A stretch of DNA of 64,000 bases, taken from contig NZ_JARGDO010000011.1 of the NCBI RefSeq assembly GCF_029211185.1, positions 79,930 through 143,929 on the forward strand, given 5' to 3'. Positions 25,414-35,183 of the stretch are shown in pieces. Positions within the stretch are counted from its first letter, which is position 1. Every line of letters starts with the position of its first letter. Under the pieces are notes generated by a model. The model was not told where the DNA came from. It searched no databases and saw only the letters and a program-made list of their open reading frames with translations. Source of the stretch: Tessaracoccus caeni (GTDB lineage: Bacteria; Actinomycetota; Actinomycetes; Propionibacteriales; Propionibacteriaceae). The position numbers and the translations under genes were made by a program.

Positions 25414-25462
25414 CAAGAGAGGTGCCGGCTGTCTGCGGGATCTCTGAGAGGAAAGCAGGAGC

Positions 25463-27610
25463 ATGACCGATCCGAACCAGGCGTTGTCGGAGCTCGCGGA
25501 TCGCTACGGCATCGCCCGCGAGTTCTGGGATTGGAAGGGGCGCCACCGCAGGATCTCCGCGGAGACGATCATCGCCGTCCTTGCCGCGATGGACATCGAC
25601 GCCACCTCGGATCAGGCCTGCTGGGACGCCCTGGCCGCGTCGGATCGCAAGCGCTGGCGCCAGACTCTGCCGCCGTGCACCGTCGCAGAGGAGGGGCAGG
25701 GCATCCACGTCGTCGTGCACGTGCCCGCCGGCACCTCGGTCACTGTTCAGGTGCAGTTGGAGAACGGCCAGTTCCGCCCCGCGTGGCAGTCGGAGAACTG
25801 GGAGTCCGATCGTGAGGTCGACGGCGTGTGGCTGGGCGAGGCCACCTTCTGGCTGGGCGAGGATCTGCCGGTGGGCTACCACCGTCTCATCGCCACCACC
25901 GAGCGCGGCACCGAGACGGCGTCGCTGATCGTCACGCCCACCTATGTCGGCTTGCCGCCGCGGCTGCGCGGAAAGCGGGTGTGGGGTTACAACACCCAGC
26001 TGTATTCGGTCACGTCCAAGCACTCCTGGGGCATCGGCGACCTCGGCGATCTCGGCGACCTGATCACCTGGTCCGGCACCAAGCAGTTTGCTGATTACGT
26101 GCTGATCAACCCGCTGCACGCCACCGGGGTGGAGCCGCCGCTGGTGCCGTCCCCGTATCTTCCCGCCAGCCGCCGGTTCATCAACCCCATCTACATCCGC
26201 CCGGAGTCGATCGACGAGTACCGCGACCTGGGCATGAGCGCGCGCCGACGCGTGCACGAACTGCGCAAGCAAGCGCGCAAGATCGGGCGCGCCGATGCGA
26301 TCGATCGCGACGCCGTGTGGCCGCTGAAGCTCGAGGCGCTGCGGATCATCTTCGACCAGGGGCTTCGTCCCGCCCGGCTGCTCGCCTTCTCCGACTTCCA
26401 GCGCCGTGAGGGCGACGGCCTGCGCAACTTCGCGATCTGGTCGGTGCTGTCGCTGCACTTCGGGCCCAACTGGAAGGAGTGGCCGGAGGAGTACCGCCAG
26501 CCGGGCGGTCCGGAGGTGGATGTCTTCGCCCAGGAGCACACCGAGGACGTGGCCTTCTACTGCTGGCTGCAGTGGATCGCGCAGCTCCAGGTGAGCTCCG
26601 CGCAGAAGATCTCGGCCGACGTCGGCATGGACATCGGCATCATCACCGACCTCGCCGTCGGCGTCTCCGAGGTGAGCGCCGAGACCTGGATGATGTCGGA
26701 CGTCTACGCCAAGGGCATCAACGTCGGCGCCCCGCCGGACGCCTACAACCAGCACGGGCAGGACTGGGGGCAGCCGCCGTGGCGTCCCGACCGGCTGGAG
26801 GCGCTGGCCTACGCGCCGTTCCGGGCCATGGTGTCCGCGGCGCTGCGTCGCTCGGGCGGCGTGCGCATCGACCATGTCATCGGGTTGTTCCGCCTGTGGT
26901 GGGTGCCGCAGGGCCTCGGCCCGACGCAGGGCACCTATGTGCGCTACAACCACGAGGCCCTCGTCGGCATCCTCGCTTTGGAGGCCTCGCGCGCCCAGGC
27001 GCTGGTGATCGGCGAGGATCTTGGCACCGTCGAGCCGTGGGTGCGCACCTACCTGGCGCGCCGTGGCCTGCTGGGCACCTCGGTGCTGTGGTTCGAGTCC
27101 GGCATGCAGGACGAGCCGCTCGACGCCCGCTGGTGGCGCGAGCTGTGCATGGCCTCGGTGACCACCCACGATCTGCCCCCGACGCTGGGCTACCTGGCGG
27201 GGGAGCACGTCTACCTTCGCGAGCGACTCGGCCTGCTCACCGAGCCGCTGGAGGAGGAGCTGACGGCGGCGCGCGCCGAACAGCAGGCGTGGATCGATCA
27301 GCTGATCAGCTACGGGGTGCTCAAGCCAGAGCGGGCCGACGACCACATCGAGGTGATGCTGGCGCTGCATCGCTACCTGCTGGCCACCCCGTCGCGGATC
27401 CTGTTGGCCTCGCTGGCGGACGCCGTCGGCGAGAAGGCCACGCAGAACATGCCGGGCACCGACCAGGAGTACCCCAACTGGCGCATCCCGCTGCATGACG
27501 CGAGCGGTCGCAAGATCTCCTTGGAAGAGGTCTTCTCCGCGGACCTGCCGCGCCGGCTCGCCGCCGTGATGAACGGCATGCCGCAGCAGCCGGAGTCGCG
27601 CTGGGACTGA
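25463..27610 (+). CDS. malQ: 4-alpha-glucanotransferase (amylomaltase)
   Basis: A 715-residue GH77 enzyme that transfers alpha-1,4-glucan segments during maltodextrin and glycogen use. Characteristic pieces are RGKRVWGYNTQLYSVTSKHSWGIGDLGDL, INPLHATG, RIDHVIGLFRLWWVP (nucleophile Asp near 470), VIGEDLGTVEPWV (acid/base Glu near 517) and TTHDLPPTLGYL (third acid near 568). The long N-terminal region (1-170) with a beta-sandwich is usual for the actinobacterial/E. coli-type MalQ. GAGAGGAAAGCAGGAG precedes the ATG. It stands alone and is followed by a palindrome with a T run. Confidence 0.96.
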   Translation: MTDPNQALSELADRYGIAREFWDWKGRHRRISAETIIAVLAAMDIDATSDQACWDALAASDRKRWRQTLPPCTVAEEGQGIHVVVHVPAGTSVTVQVQLENGQFRPAWQSENWESDREVDGVWLGEATFWLGEDLPVGYHRLIATTERGTETASLIVTPTYVGLPPRLRGKRVWGYNTQLYSVTSKHSWGIGDLGDLGDLITWSGTKQFADYVLINPLHATGVEPPLVPSPYLPASRRFINPIYIRPESIDEYRDLGMSARRRVHELRKQARKIGRADAIDRDAVWPLKLEALRIIFDQGLRPARLLAFSDFQRREGDGLRNFAIWSVLSLHFGPNWKEWPEEYRQPGGPEVDVFAQEHTEDVAFYCWLQWIAQLQVSSAQKISADVGMDIGIITDLAVGVSEVSAETWMMSDVYAKGINVGAPPDAYNQHGQDWGQPPWRPDRLEALAYAPFRAMVSAALRRSGGVRIDHVIGLFRLWWVPQGLGPTQGTYVRYNHEALVGILALEASRAQALVIGEDLGTVEPWVRTYLARRGLLGTSVLWFESGMQDEPLDARWWRELCMASVTTHDLPPTLGYLAGEHVYLRERLGLLTEPLEEELTAARAEQQAWIDQLISYGVLKPERADDHIEVMLALHRYLLATPSRILLASLADAVGEKATQNMPGTDQEYPNWRIPLHDASGRKISLEEVFSADLPRRLAAVMNGMPQQPESRWD

Positions 27611-27700
27611 GCCCGCCTCGCCGTCGCATTCCCTCGACGCCCCGCCTCCTAGCCACTCGACTTCCCGATCTCTCCAACTTCCCGACCACCTCAATCCCGG

Positions 27701-27723
27701 AAAATCGGCCAATGGCCGATTTT
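27701..27723 (+). terminator. malQ terminator
   Basis: AAAATCGGCC and GGCCGATTTT form a perfect 10-bp stem with a 3-base loop, ending in a T run. A second half-copy of the arm (AAAATCGGCC) occurs at 27740-27749. The rest of 27611-27779 holds nothing else I can name. Confidence 0.75.
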
Positions 27724-27779
27724 GCGGTGTCTGATGCCGAAAATCGGCCACTGCCTGGGATCTCCCGGGCATCAGCCGG

Positions 27780-27802
27780 TTGTCGGAGGGCTCCGTTAGT
27801 CT
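27780..27802 (+). promoter_or_regulatory. RecA-NDp/PafBC-type DNA-damage promoter of the DUF4132 operon
   Basis: TTGTCGGAG (27780-27788), then exactly 8 bases, then TAGTCT (27797-27802). This matches the actinobacterial LexA-independent damage promoter TTGTCRGTG-N8-TANNNT except for one base (A for T at position 8). The identical block recurs before the third DUF4132 gene at 35137-35159. Confidence 0.75.
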
Positions 27803-27826
27803 CGGTTGACGACGAGAGGAGCGACG

Positions 27827-30800
27827 TTGCCATTCGAATTGCTGAAGAAGCTGGTGGTGGGCTCTGCCGAGAAGCCGAGTGGGCCGTTGGTTCGCGCCCT
27901 ACGTCCGCTAGCAGCGCCGTCGGCGGCCCTGTCGGAGCGCTGCGTCGCTTACGTTCACGATGGCAGTGAGGCAGCTGTGCTGCTGGAACTGGAGCGGGCC
28001 CAAGGCCAGGGGCTGTTCGACCTAATGGGTCATCCGGCGTCGCTCCAGGGCTGGTGGCATCCCCAGGAGGCGACGGAGAAGGCGCTGCGTTCGGTGGGGC
28101 TGACGCCCGAGGCTGTGCCCCGGGGGCGCCATCGGTACTACTTGTCGGCGGCGAAACCGGAGCAACTGGTGCGCTTCGCCCACGTGCTCACCGCCGTCGC
28201 CCATGACGTCGAGCGCCAGGTGCCCGGCGTTCCGGTGTGGCTGACGGCGCTGCTGAACGATCTGATGGGCACCCTTCCGCACAGCGTTCACACCGTCAGT
28301 CGGCTGGCTAAGACGCTGCCTCGCTGGAATGCCGGGTTCGTCGTGGACCTCCTGATGACGGACGGGCACCCACGCGAAGAGGCGGAAGCCCTGGCGTTGG
28401 CTGCCATGATCCAAAAGCCGCTCAGGGAGACCTACGACGAGATCGATTCCAGCGATCTTCCCGGGGTGGATGTGCTCTTGGCCGATCGTGGCCTCGCGGT
28501 GAAGGAGGCTGGCGTGCTCACTGCCAAGGCCAAGACCTGGCTGATGGAGCGCGCAACACGAGACCAGGCAGTGGCCGTCGCGCTGACCGACGTGGTGGCG
28601 GCTTTCACCGTCGAGTCGGCCAAGGGGCCGCGCACGGCGGCCTTGCGCGTGTTGAAGACCCTGCCTGAGGCCACACGGGCGGCAGCGATCCGCCCGGTGC
28701 TCGCGAAGGCGCCTGCCTCCCGCGCGGCGGATCTGGTGGATCTGCTGGGGCAAGACTCTCAGGGCATGAAACTGCTGGACGAGGCCGTCAAGAATGGCGC
28801 CAAAATCACCTCACTCGTCGCGAAGGTTGGCGGGCGCCAGCATGCCATCGCGGCTGAGCAGCCCGACGAGCCCCTGGTCGTGCCGCCGTTCACCCCAGTT
28901 CCCGAGCTGGAGCTCACCCGGAGCGACGTCGAGCCATTGCGGGCTGTACTGCAGGAGATGGGGCGGGTGCGGCAGGACCACCTCGACCAGGTGATCGCCG
29001 TCGCTAATGGCTCTCATGGCAGGGTGTCTCTGCTCAACACCTACAACCTGTGGTGGCTGAGCCGCAGCATGCCGTCGCTGAACCTGATCCATCTGCTGCG
29101 GTTGTCCAGAGCTGAGCGTCCGTATTATCTGGCCGGGGCGCTCGACTTCCTGGAGGACGACGATGCCCTAGACCTGAGAGCAGTGGAGGACGCCGTGCGT
29201 CGCGCGGGGGTGCATTCCGAGCAGATCGGCCGCGATGGCATTTCGGACAACGACCTGGCGGGCCTTGGAGTGCGGATCCCCGGAGACAAAGCCTGGCCAT
29301 GGTTTGCGGGACGCCCCGATCTGGTGGAGCGATGGCTGGAGGCCGACGCGGAAAAGGCCGGTCAGATGCTGGAGGTACTCGCCCACTTCCCGCAGCTGCC
29401 AGGCCGAGTGCTGCCGAAGGTGGCGAAGCTGGCGCTCAGTGAGTCGCGCACCAACCGCCCGCGCGCCCAAGCCGCGTTGGCCGGGCATCCCTCGGCGCAA
29501 GCGCTGGCCGCGCAAGGGCTGGCCGACGGCAAGGGTGAGATCCGGGCGGCTGCGGCCGGCTGGATCGCGGCGCAGGAAATGGTCGACGGCGTCGAGTTGC
29601 TGCGCGGGGCACTGGGCAAGGAACGGCGCGAGGACGTGCGGGCTGCGATGCTCACGGCGCTCGAGATGCTGGGCGACGACATCGCGGTGCATCTCGCTCC
29701 CGCCGTGCTGGAAGCAGATGCGGCCAAGGCCCTGAAAGTGAAACCGCCGGCGTCGATGGACTGGCTCGATCTCGATCTGCTGCCCACAGTGCGGTGGGCC
29801 GATGGCTCCGTCGCTGCCCCCGCGCTGCTGCGCTGGTGGGTGGTGTTGGCGGTGAAGCTGAAGAACCCCGACGGGTCGGGGCTGCTCGACCGCTACCTCT
29901 CGCTGCTGCATCCCGACGATGCCGCTGAGGTGGGGCGCTTCGCTCTGCGCTGGTGGATCGCGCAGGACACTCGGCATCCCGATGAGGCAGACAGCCGCGC
30001 GCATGCCGAGGCGACGGGAGAGGGGGAGTGGAATGCAGCGCAGGCTCTGGTGAAGCGGCTGAGGCGGCAACGCAAGATCGAAGCCGACTGGCTACGCTAC
30101 GCCGAGGAGCAGGCGGCACGTCCTGTGGAGGCCTTCATCGCGGACGCCTTCCGGGAGGACCAGGCCATTTACATGGGTTCGGCCATCGCTGACAAGGGCT
30201 TGCTCGCGCTCACCACACGGATGCCCGGTTTGGGGCTGGCCTCGTCGGTGCAGTCCTACATCCGCCTCCATGGTGGGCGGCGCGCCCAGGTGGAGGCACT
30301 GGTGCACGCGCTTTTCGCCAACGGCGATCCTGCGGCCATACAGGTACTGCTGTCCATCTCGCGCCGGTTTAGACAGGCGACGGTGCAAGCCAAGGCCAAG
30401 GAGTTGGTGGAGCGGCTTGCTGAGCAGCGGGGCTGGACGTCCGATGAACTGGCCGATCGCACCATTCCGACGGCGGCGTTCGACGATGACGGCTTGTTGC
30501 GCCTCAGCTATGGGGAGCGGGAGTTCCTTGGGCGGGTGAACACGGCCTTCGGAATCGATGTGGCAGACCCGGATGGCAAGCCCATCAAGGCGCTGCCAAA
30601 GCCTCGGCTCTCCGATGACGAGGAGGCCGCAGCTGAGGCGAAGAAGCAGCTCACCGCCTCCCGTAAGGAGCTGAAGGTGGTGCTCACGCTGCAGGCCGCG
30701 CGGCTGTACGACGCGATGTGCGGCGGCCGCCCGTGGCCGGTGCCGGTGTGGCGGGAGTTCCTGATGTGGCATCCGTTGATGGCGCAGCTGGTCACCCGGC

Positions 30801-31393
30801 TGATCTGGACCGAAGCGAGCGCCACTGGTGAGCGTCGGTTCCGCCCGACGGAGGACGGCGCGCTGGTCGATCTGTCCGACGAGCCGCTGACGCTGGCCGA
30901 CGACGCGGAGATACGGCTGGCGCACAGGGTGCTGATGGGCGACGATGAGGCGCGCGCCTGGCGCGAACATCTGGCCGACTACGGCGTCGTCGCGCTGTTC
31001 GATCAGCTCAGCGCCACGGTGCCCGCACACGCCGAGGGGGCCGTCGCGTTGGATGATCTGAAGGGGCACATGACCGACAGCTTCAGCTTCCGTGGCGTGG
31101 TCACCAAGCGTGGTTACGTGCGGGGCGGCGCCCAAGACGCGGGCTGGTTCACCGAATACACCAAGGGCTTCTCCGGTCTGGGGCTCACCGCCGTGCTGGA
31201 GTTCACCGGGTCTTACCTTCCTGAAGACAACATCCCGTGCGCGACGGAGTCGTTGTTCTTCCAGCGAGGGCATCGTCAGGTGCCGCTCAAGGACGTGCCG
31301 CCGGTGCTGCTGGCCGAGTGCTACGCCGACTATGCGGCCGTCGCCGCACTCGGCGCCTTCCATCGCGACTACCACGAGAGGCTGCACCCGTGA
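27827..31393 (+). CDS. DUF4132 giant protein, copy A (YehI/MolR-like)
   Basis: A 1188-residue protein, close to E. coli YehI in length. The first two thirds are helical and HEAT/ARM-like, with repeats of the kind LPGRVLPKVAKLALSES. The region about 780-965 (ADKGLLALTTRMP to the KKQLTASRKELKVVLTLQAARLYDAM segment) is very close to the other three copies, and the C-terminal part with FRPTEDGALVDL and ALFDQLSA is the DUF4132 domain. I see no WGR domain, signal peptide or membrane helix, so it is cytosolic. TTG 27827 is chosen because GAGAGGA lies 6 bases upstream, exactly as for the TTG of copy A' at 35184. It heads the MoxR-VWA-SWIM operon. Confidence 0.88.
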   Translation: MPFELLKKLVVGSAEKPSGPLVRALRPLAAPSAALSERCVAYVHDGSEAAVLLELERAQGQGLFDLMGHPASLQGWWHPQEATEKALRSVGLTPEAVPRGRHRYYLSAAKPEQLVRFAHVLTAVAHDVERQVPGVPVWLTALLNDLMGTLPHSVHTVSRLAKTLPRWNAGFVVDLLMTDGHPREEAEALALAAMIQKPLRETYDEIDSSDLPGVDVLLADRGLAVKEAGVLTAKAKTWLMERATRDQAVAVALTDVVAAFTVESAKGPRTAALRVLKTLPEATRAAAIRPVLAKAPASRAADLVDLLGQDSQGMKLLDEAVKNGAKITSLVAKVGGRQHAIAAEQPDEPLVVPPFTPVPELELTRSDVEPLRAVLQEMGRVRQDHLDQVIAVANGSHGRVSLLNTYNLWWLSRSMPSLNLIHLLRLSRAERPYYLAGALDFLEDDDALDLRAVEDAVRRAGVHSEQIGRDGISDNDLAGLGVRIPGDKAWPWFAGRPDLVERWLEADAEKAGQMLEVLAHFPQLPGRVLPKVAKLALSESRTNRPRAQAALAGHPSAQALAAQGLADGKGEIRAAAAGWIAAQEMVDGVELLRGALGKERREDVRAAMLTALEMLGDDIAVHLAPAVLEADAAKALKVKPPASMDWLDLDLLPTVRWADGSVAAPALLRWWVVLAVKLKNPDGSGLLDRYLSLLHPDDAAEVGRFALRWWIAQDTRHPDEADSRAHAEATGEGEWNAAQALVKRLRRQRKIEADWLRYAEEQAARPVEAFIADAFREDQAIYMGSAIADKGLLALTTRMPGLGLASSVQSYIRLHGGRRAQVEALVHALFANGDPAAIQVLLSISRRFRQATVQAKAKELVERLAEQRGWTSDELADRTIPTAAFDDDGLLRLSYGEREFLGRVNTAFGIDVADPDGKPIKALPKPRLSDDEEAAAEAKKQLTASRKELKVVLTLQAARLYDAMCGGRPWPVPVWREFLMWHPLMAQLVTRLIWTEASATGERRFRPTEDGALVDLSDEPLTLADDAEIRLAHRVLMGDDEARAWREHLADYGVVALFDQLSATVPAHAEGAVALDDLKGHMTDSFSFRGVVTKRGYVRGGAQDAGWFTEYTKGFSGLGLTAVLEFTGSYLPEDNIPCATESLFFQRGHRQVPLKDVPPVLLAECYADYAAVAALGAFHRDYHERLHP

Positions 31394-34300
31394 CGAGCAT
31401 CGAACAAGAGCTGAGCGAGCTCCTGCTGCGCGCGGTACTCCGCTCGGCGGTCGGGCAGTCGGAGGCGATGGGGCAAGCGTGTGTCGGCTATGTGCGCGAC
31501 GGCGAGGCGTCGGCGTTGCGAGACGTGACCGCTCTCTCGGGGCCTCCTCCATCGCGGGCTCGGCAGCGGCGCTGCGGTGAGGTGGAGGAGTGGTGGCAGC
31601 GGTTTGATGCGCTGGATGAGGCATTGCAGCAAGCCGGGGTGATTGTCCGCGAGCCCACCCGGCTGCGGCACCGCTACTATGCGTCGCGGCCGTCGCCCGA
31701 GGAACTGATGCGGTTCGCCCGGCTGCTCCCTGTCCTGGTCGGCGGCGTCGAGCGTCGGGTTCCTGGGGTGCCGGCGTGGCTGATGATGCTGCTCGACGAC
31801 GTGGTAGACACTGCGCTGAATCCCCACCCCGTCGAGGAGCACCTGAAGAACCCACCGTCGGACCCGTCACCCGATGCTCCGATGTTCTTCGTTAGCGGGG
31901 GAGACCCCGATTATGTCTCCGACGCGACGGCCCTCGCGAGCGTCCTTCCCGGGTGGGACGCGTCCTTCGTCGCGGAACTGCTCGTCGCCGATGGCCACGC
32001 GCGCGAGGAGGCAGAGGTGCTCGCGCTGCTCGCGATGGTCCAGAAGCCGGGCGAGCTGCGCTACGGCAGGGTCGCGGTCAGCGATCTGCCGGGCGTCGTC
32101 GAGTTGCTGGCCGCGCGCGGGCTGCCCGCTACCGACGCGGCCAAGCTCGATACGGGGGCCAAGGTGTGGCTGATGGAGCGCGCGGCAGGTGATCCCGGCC
32201 TGGCCGGTGCCCTGGCTGAGACGATCGTCGCGCTCACCGTGGATGGGGTGAGGGAAGCCAGGCTCGCCGCAATCCGGGCGTTCGAAACGTTGCCCGATGA
32301 CGTGCGCTCCCAGCTGGTCGTCCCCGTCCTGGTGGCGGCGCCGTCCAAGCACACCGATGATCTAGTGGAACTGCTGACGCGCACCGCTGGCGGGGCGGAG
32401 CTACTGTCCGATGCGCTGGCGCGCGGCGCGCAGATCGGCATGATCGTCGAATGGTTCGCGCGGCGGCAGCAGGCCGTTGATGCCGACGACAGGGAAGAAT
32501 GGATCTTCCCCTACTACCAGCCCGAGGAAGAGGTCCGGGCCGGAAGCGAAGCCATCGAGGAGCTGCGGCAGGCGGTTGCAGACAGAGCACACGATGCCCG
32601 TCGGCACCGGAAACAGGCGTGGGCGCAGCAGCAACTGGCCCAGATCGAGACGCTCACCCGCGACGACTACGACGATGTGGTGCGGGCCGCCAATGGTGAG
32701 CCGGTCGTGCCGCAGCTGGTGAAGACCTTCGGCGTCTCCTGGGTGAGTTACGCCGCCTACTCGCTCAGCCTCGTTCATCTGCTTCGCCTGGCCCGCCACG
32801 ACCCGGACAACACCGACCTGCTGGATGTCGCAGACCGGCGGTGGCTTCCGCCCGATCCACGCTTGCTGGAGGACGCCGTCCGGTGCGCGGGCGTGCATGC
32901 CGATCAGATCGGCGCGGAGGGTGTCACACAGGATCGTCTGGCGCGGCGCGCGATGGCGAACATCGACGAGCAAGCTTGGCCTTGGTTTGCCGAGAACCCG
33001 CAGGTGCTCGAGCGCTGGCTGGTGGGTGACGCCGCCGAGACGAACGCCGCCCTTCGCGTGCTGACCCGGTTCCCCAGCCTGCCGCAGACTTTCACGCCTT
33101 TGGTGGCGCGCATCGCGGTGAGCGACTCGCGTCTGAACCGACCCCTGGCGCAGCAGCTGCTCGCGCCCCATCCCGAGGCCGTCGCGATCGCCGCGTCGGG
33201 CTTGGCCGATGCCAGTAGCGACGTGCGCGCGGCTTCTGCCAGCTGGCTCGCCATGCTGGGCGACGCGGCGGGAATCGAGCCGCTGCGTTCGGCACTGGTC
33301 AAAGAGAGACGCCCGAAGACGCAAGCCGCGATGCTCAGCGCGCTAGAGGTGCTGGGTGACGACATTTCCGTGTACCTCGCTCCAGAGGTGCTTGCGGCTG
33401 AGGCCGCGAAGGGCCTGAAGGCCAGGCCGCCCGCGTCCTTGGCCTGGCTGGATCTCGATCTCCTTCCGTCCGTGCGCTGGGTTAGCGGCGACGCCGTCGA
33501 CCCGGCGGTGCTTCGCTGGTGGTTCGTGCTGGCTGTGAAGGTCAAGAACCCGGATGGAACCGGGCTGTTCGACCGCTACCTCTCTCTTCTCGATGCTCGC
33601 GACGCGGAAGAGGTCGGGCGGTTCGCGTTGCGAGCCTGGATTGGCCACGACACCGCTCACCCCGCTGAGGAAGACAGTCGCGCCCACGCGGCGGTTCTGG
33701 GACTTCAGTGGTGGCAGGACGCTCAGGATGACCTGAAGGAGATGCGCAAACTCCGGCGTATCGATCCGGCGAACCTGCGCCACTGGGAGGAACGAGCCGC
33801 CATCCCGAAGGACGAACACATCGCTGGCGTGTTCCGCGAGCATCAGGCCACCTACCTCGGCTCGGCGGTCGCAGACAAAGGCCTCCTGGCGCTGACCACA
33901 CGGATGCCGGGGGCGGAACTGGCAGCGGCTGTGCAGTCGTACATCCGCGACCATGGCGGGCGGCGTGCCCAGGTTGAGGCCCTGGTGACGGCGCTGTACG
34001 GCAACGGCGATCTCGCAGCGCTCCAGCTGCTGCTGTCGATCTCGCGGCGGTTCGGGCAGCGGACGGTGCAGGACAAAGCGAGACAGTTCGTCGAGCGGCT
34101 GGCCGAGCAGCGTGGCTGGACACCCGACGAGCTGGCCGATCGTACCGTCCCTGACGCTGGTTTCGGCGACGATGCCGTGTTGCGCCTCAGCTATGGGCCG
34201 AGGGAGTTCATAGGGCGCGTCAACGCGAGATTCGGCATTGACCTCTCCGACCCGGACGGCACACCGATCAAGGCCCTATCCGCTCCGCGAGTCTCCGACG

Positions 34301-35076
34301 ACGCGGACGCCGCTGCGGAGGCGAAGAAGCAACTCGTTGCGTCACGCAAGGAGGTGAAGGCTGTGCTGACGGCGCAGACTGGGAGGCTCCACGACGCGAT
34401 GTGTGCCGGCAGGACGTGGTCGGCACAGGTGTGGCGAGAGGTGATGCTGGGGCATCCGTTGATGGCGCAGCTGGCCAGCCGACTGATCTGGGAGATCCTG
34501 GGTGAAACCGGTCGGCGCAGATTCCGGCCCACCGAAGACGGCGAGCTGATCGACGTGTCCGACGAGTCCGTGACGTTGGCCGACGATGCAGAGGTGCGGT
34601 TGGTGCACAGGGTGCTGATGGACGACAACGAGGCGCAGGCTTGGCGCAAGCATCTGGCCGACTATGGCGTCGTCACGCTGTTCGATCAGCTCAGCGCTAC
34701 GCCGCCGGTTTTCGACGAAGATGCCGATGCCTTGGACGACCTGCAAGGTCATCTGACCGATACCCGCCGTTTCCGCAGGGCGGCCACTAAGCGTGGCTAC
34801 GTCCGGGGCGAGCCGGACGAGTTCTCCTGGTTCACCGAGTACGTCAAGCCCTTCCCGACCACCGGATTTACGGCGGTGCTGGGGCTCACCGGTTCCTCCC
34901 TGTTCGAGGAGAATGTCGCCTGCGCAACGGAGTCCTTGTCCTTCCGGCGCGGCCGGCGCGATGTGGTTCTGAGAGAAGTCCCGCCGGTGCTGCTGGCCGA
35001 GTGCTACGCCGACTACGCGGCCGTCGCCGCGCTTGGGCCCTTCGACGTCGATTACCACGAGAAGGTGGGATCTTGA
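31390..35076 (+). CDS. DUF4132 giant protein, copy B
   Basis: A 1228-residue paralog of copy A. It starts at GTG 31390, overlapping copy A's stop (GTGA), and opens with MTSIEQELSELLLRAVLRSAV instead of the KKL-type start of the A copies. Near residues 140-170 it has an extra ~30-residue segment (region of MFFVSGGDPDYVSD) not found in the others. The shared core runs from ADKGLLALTTRMPG through KKQLVASRKEVKAVLTAQTGRLHDAM, then the DUF4132 end (FRPTEDGELIDV, LFDQLSA). Its N-terminal half is clearly more diverged than its C-terminal half. It is probably co-translated with copy A. Confidence 0.88.
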   Translation: MTSIEQELSELLLRAVLRSAVGQSEAMGQACVGYVRDGEASALRDVTALSGPPPSRARQRRCGEVEEWWQRFDALDEALQQAGVIVREPTRLRHRYYASRPSPEELMRFARLLPVLVGGVERRVPGVPAWLMMLLDDVVDTALNPHPVEEHLKNPPSDPSPDAPMFFVSGGDPDYVSDATALASVLPGWDASFVAELLVADGHAREEAEVLALLAMVQKPGELRYGRVAVSDLPGVVELLAARGLPATDAAKLDTGAKVWLMERAAGDPGLAGALAETIVALTVDGVREARLAAIRAFETLPDDVRSQLVVPVLVAAPSKHTDDLVELLTRTAGGAELLSDALARGAQIGMIVEWFARRQQAVDADDREEWIFPYYQPEEEVRAGSEAIEELRQAVADRAHDARRHRKQAWAQQQLAQIETLTRDDYDDVVRAANGEPVVPQLVKTFGVSWVSYAAYSLSLVHLLRLARHDPDNTDLLDVADRRWLPPDPRLLEDAVRCAGVHADQIGAEGVTQDRLARRAMANIDEQAWPWFAENPQVLERWLVGDAAETNAALRVLTRFPSLPQTFTPLVARIAVSDSRLNRPLAQQLLAPHPEAVAIAASGLADASSDVRAASASWLAMLGDAAGIEPLRSALVKERRPKTQAAMLSALEVLGDDISVYLAPEVLAAEAAKGLKARPPASLAWLDLDLLPSVRWVSGDAVDPAVLRWWFVLAVKVKNPDGTGLFDRYLSLLDARDAEEVGRFALRAWIGHDTAHPAEEDSRAHAAVLGLQWWQDAQDDLKEMRKLRRIDPANLRHWEERAAIPKDEHIAGVFREHQATYLGSAVADKGLLALTTRMPGAELAAAVQSYIRDHGGRRAQVEALVTALYGNGDLAALQLLLSISRRFGQRTVQDKARQFVERLAEQRGWTPDELADRTVPDAGFGDDAVLRLSYGPREFIGRVNARFGIDLSDPDGTPIKALSAPRVSDDADAAAEAKKQLVASRKEVKAVLTAQTGRLHDAMCAGRTWSAQVWREVMLGHPLMAQLASRLIWEILGETGRRRFRPTEDGELIDVSDESVTLADDAEVRLVHRVLMDDNEAQAWRKHLADYGVVTLFDQLSATPPVFDEDADALDDLQGHLTDTRRFRRAATKRGYVRGEPDEFSWFTEYVKPFPTTGFTAVLGLTGSSLFEENVACATESLSFRRGRRDVVLREVPPVLLAECYADYAAVAALGPFDVDYHEKVGS

Positions 35077-35136
35077 TGTTCCTCCGCGACGGCGTTTCGC
35101 TCCGCTGCCACGACCGGTTTTCGGCGTCGATCCTGA

Positions 35137-35159
35137 TTGTCGGAGGGCTCCATTAGTCT
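35137..35159 (+). promoter_or_regulatory. second RecA-NDp/PafBC-type promoter, before DUF4132 copy A'
   Basis: TTGTCGGAG (35137-35145), 8 bases, TAGTCT (35154-35159): the same block as at 27780, differing by one base over 23. It sits inside the operon in the 107-base gap after copy B, so genes from copy A' onward have their own damage-type promoter. The -10 is followed by GAGAGGA and the TTG start. Confidence 0.72.
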
Positions 35160-35183
35160 CGTCAGGCAACGAGAGGAATCGCG

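Noticed and set aside
27806..27826. TTG at 27806 as the start of the first DUF4132 gene
   Set aside because: It lies only 4 bases after the -10 box and has no ribosome site; TTG 27827 has GAGAGGA at the same distance as its paralog.
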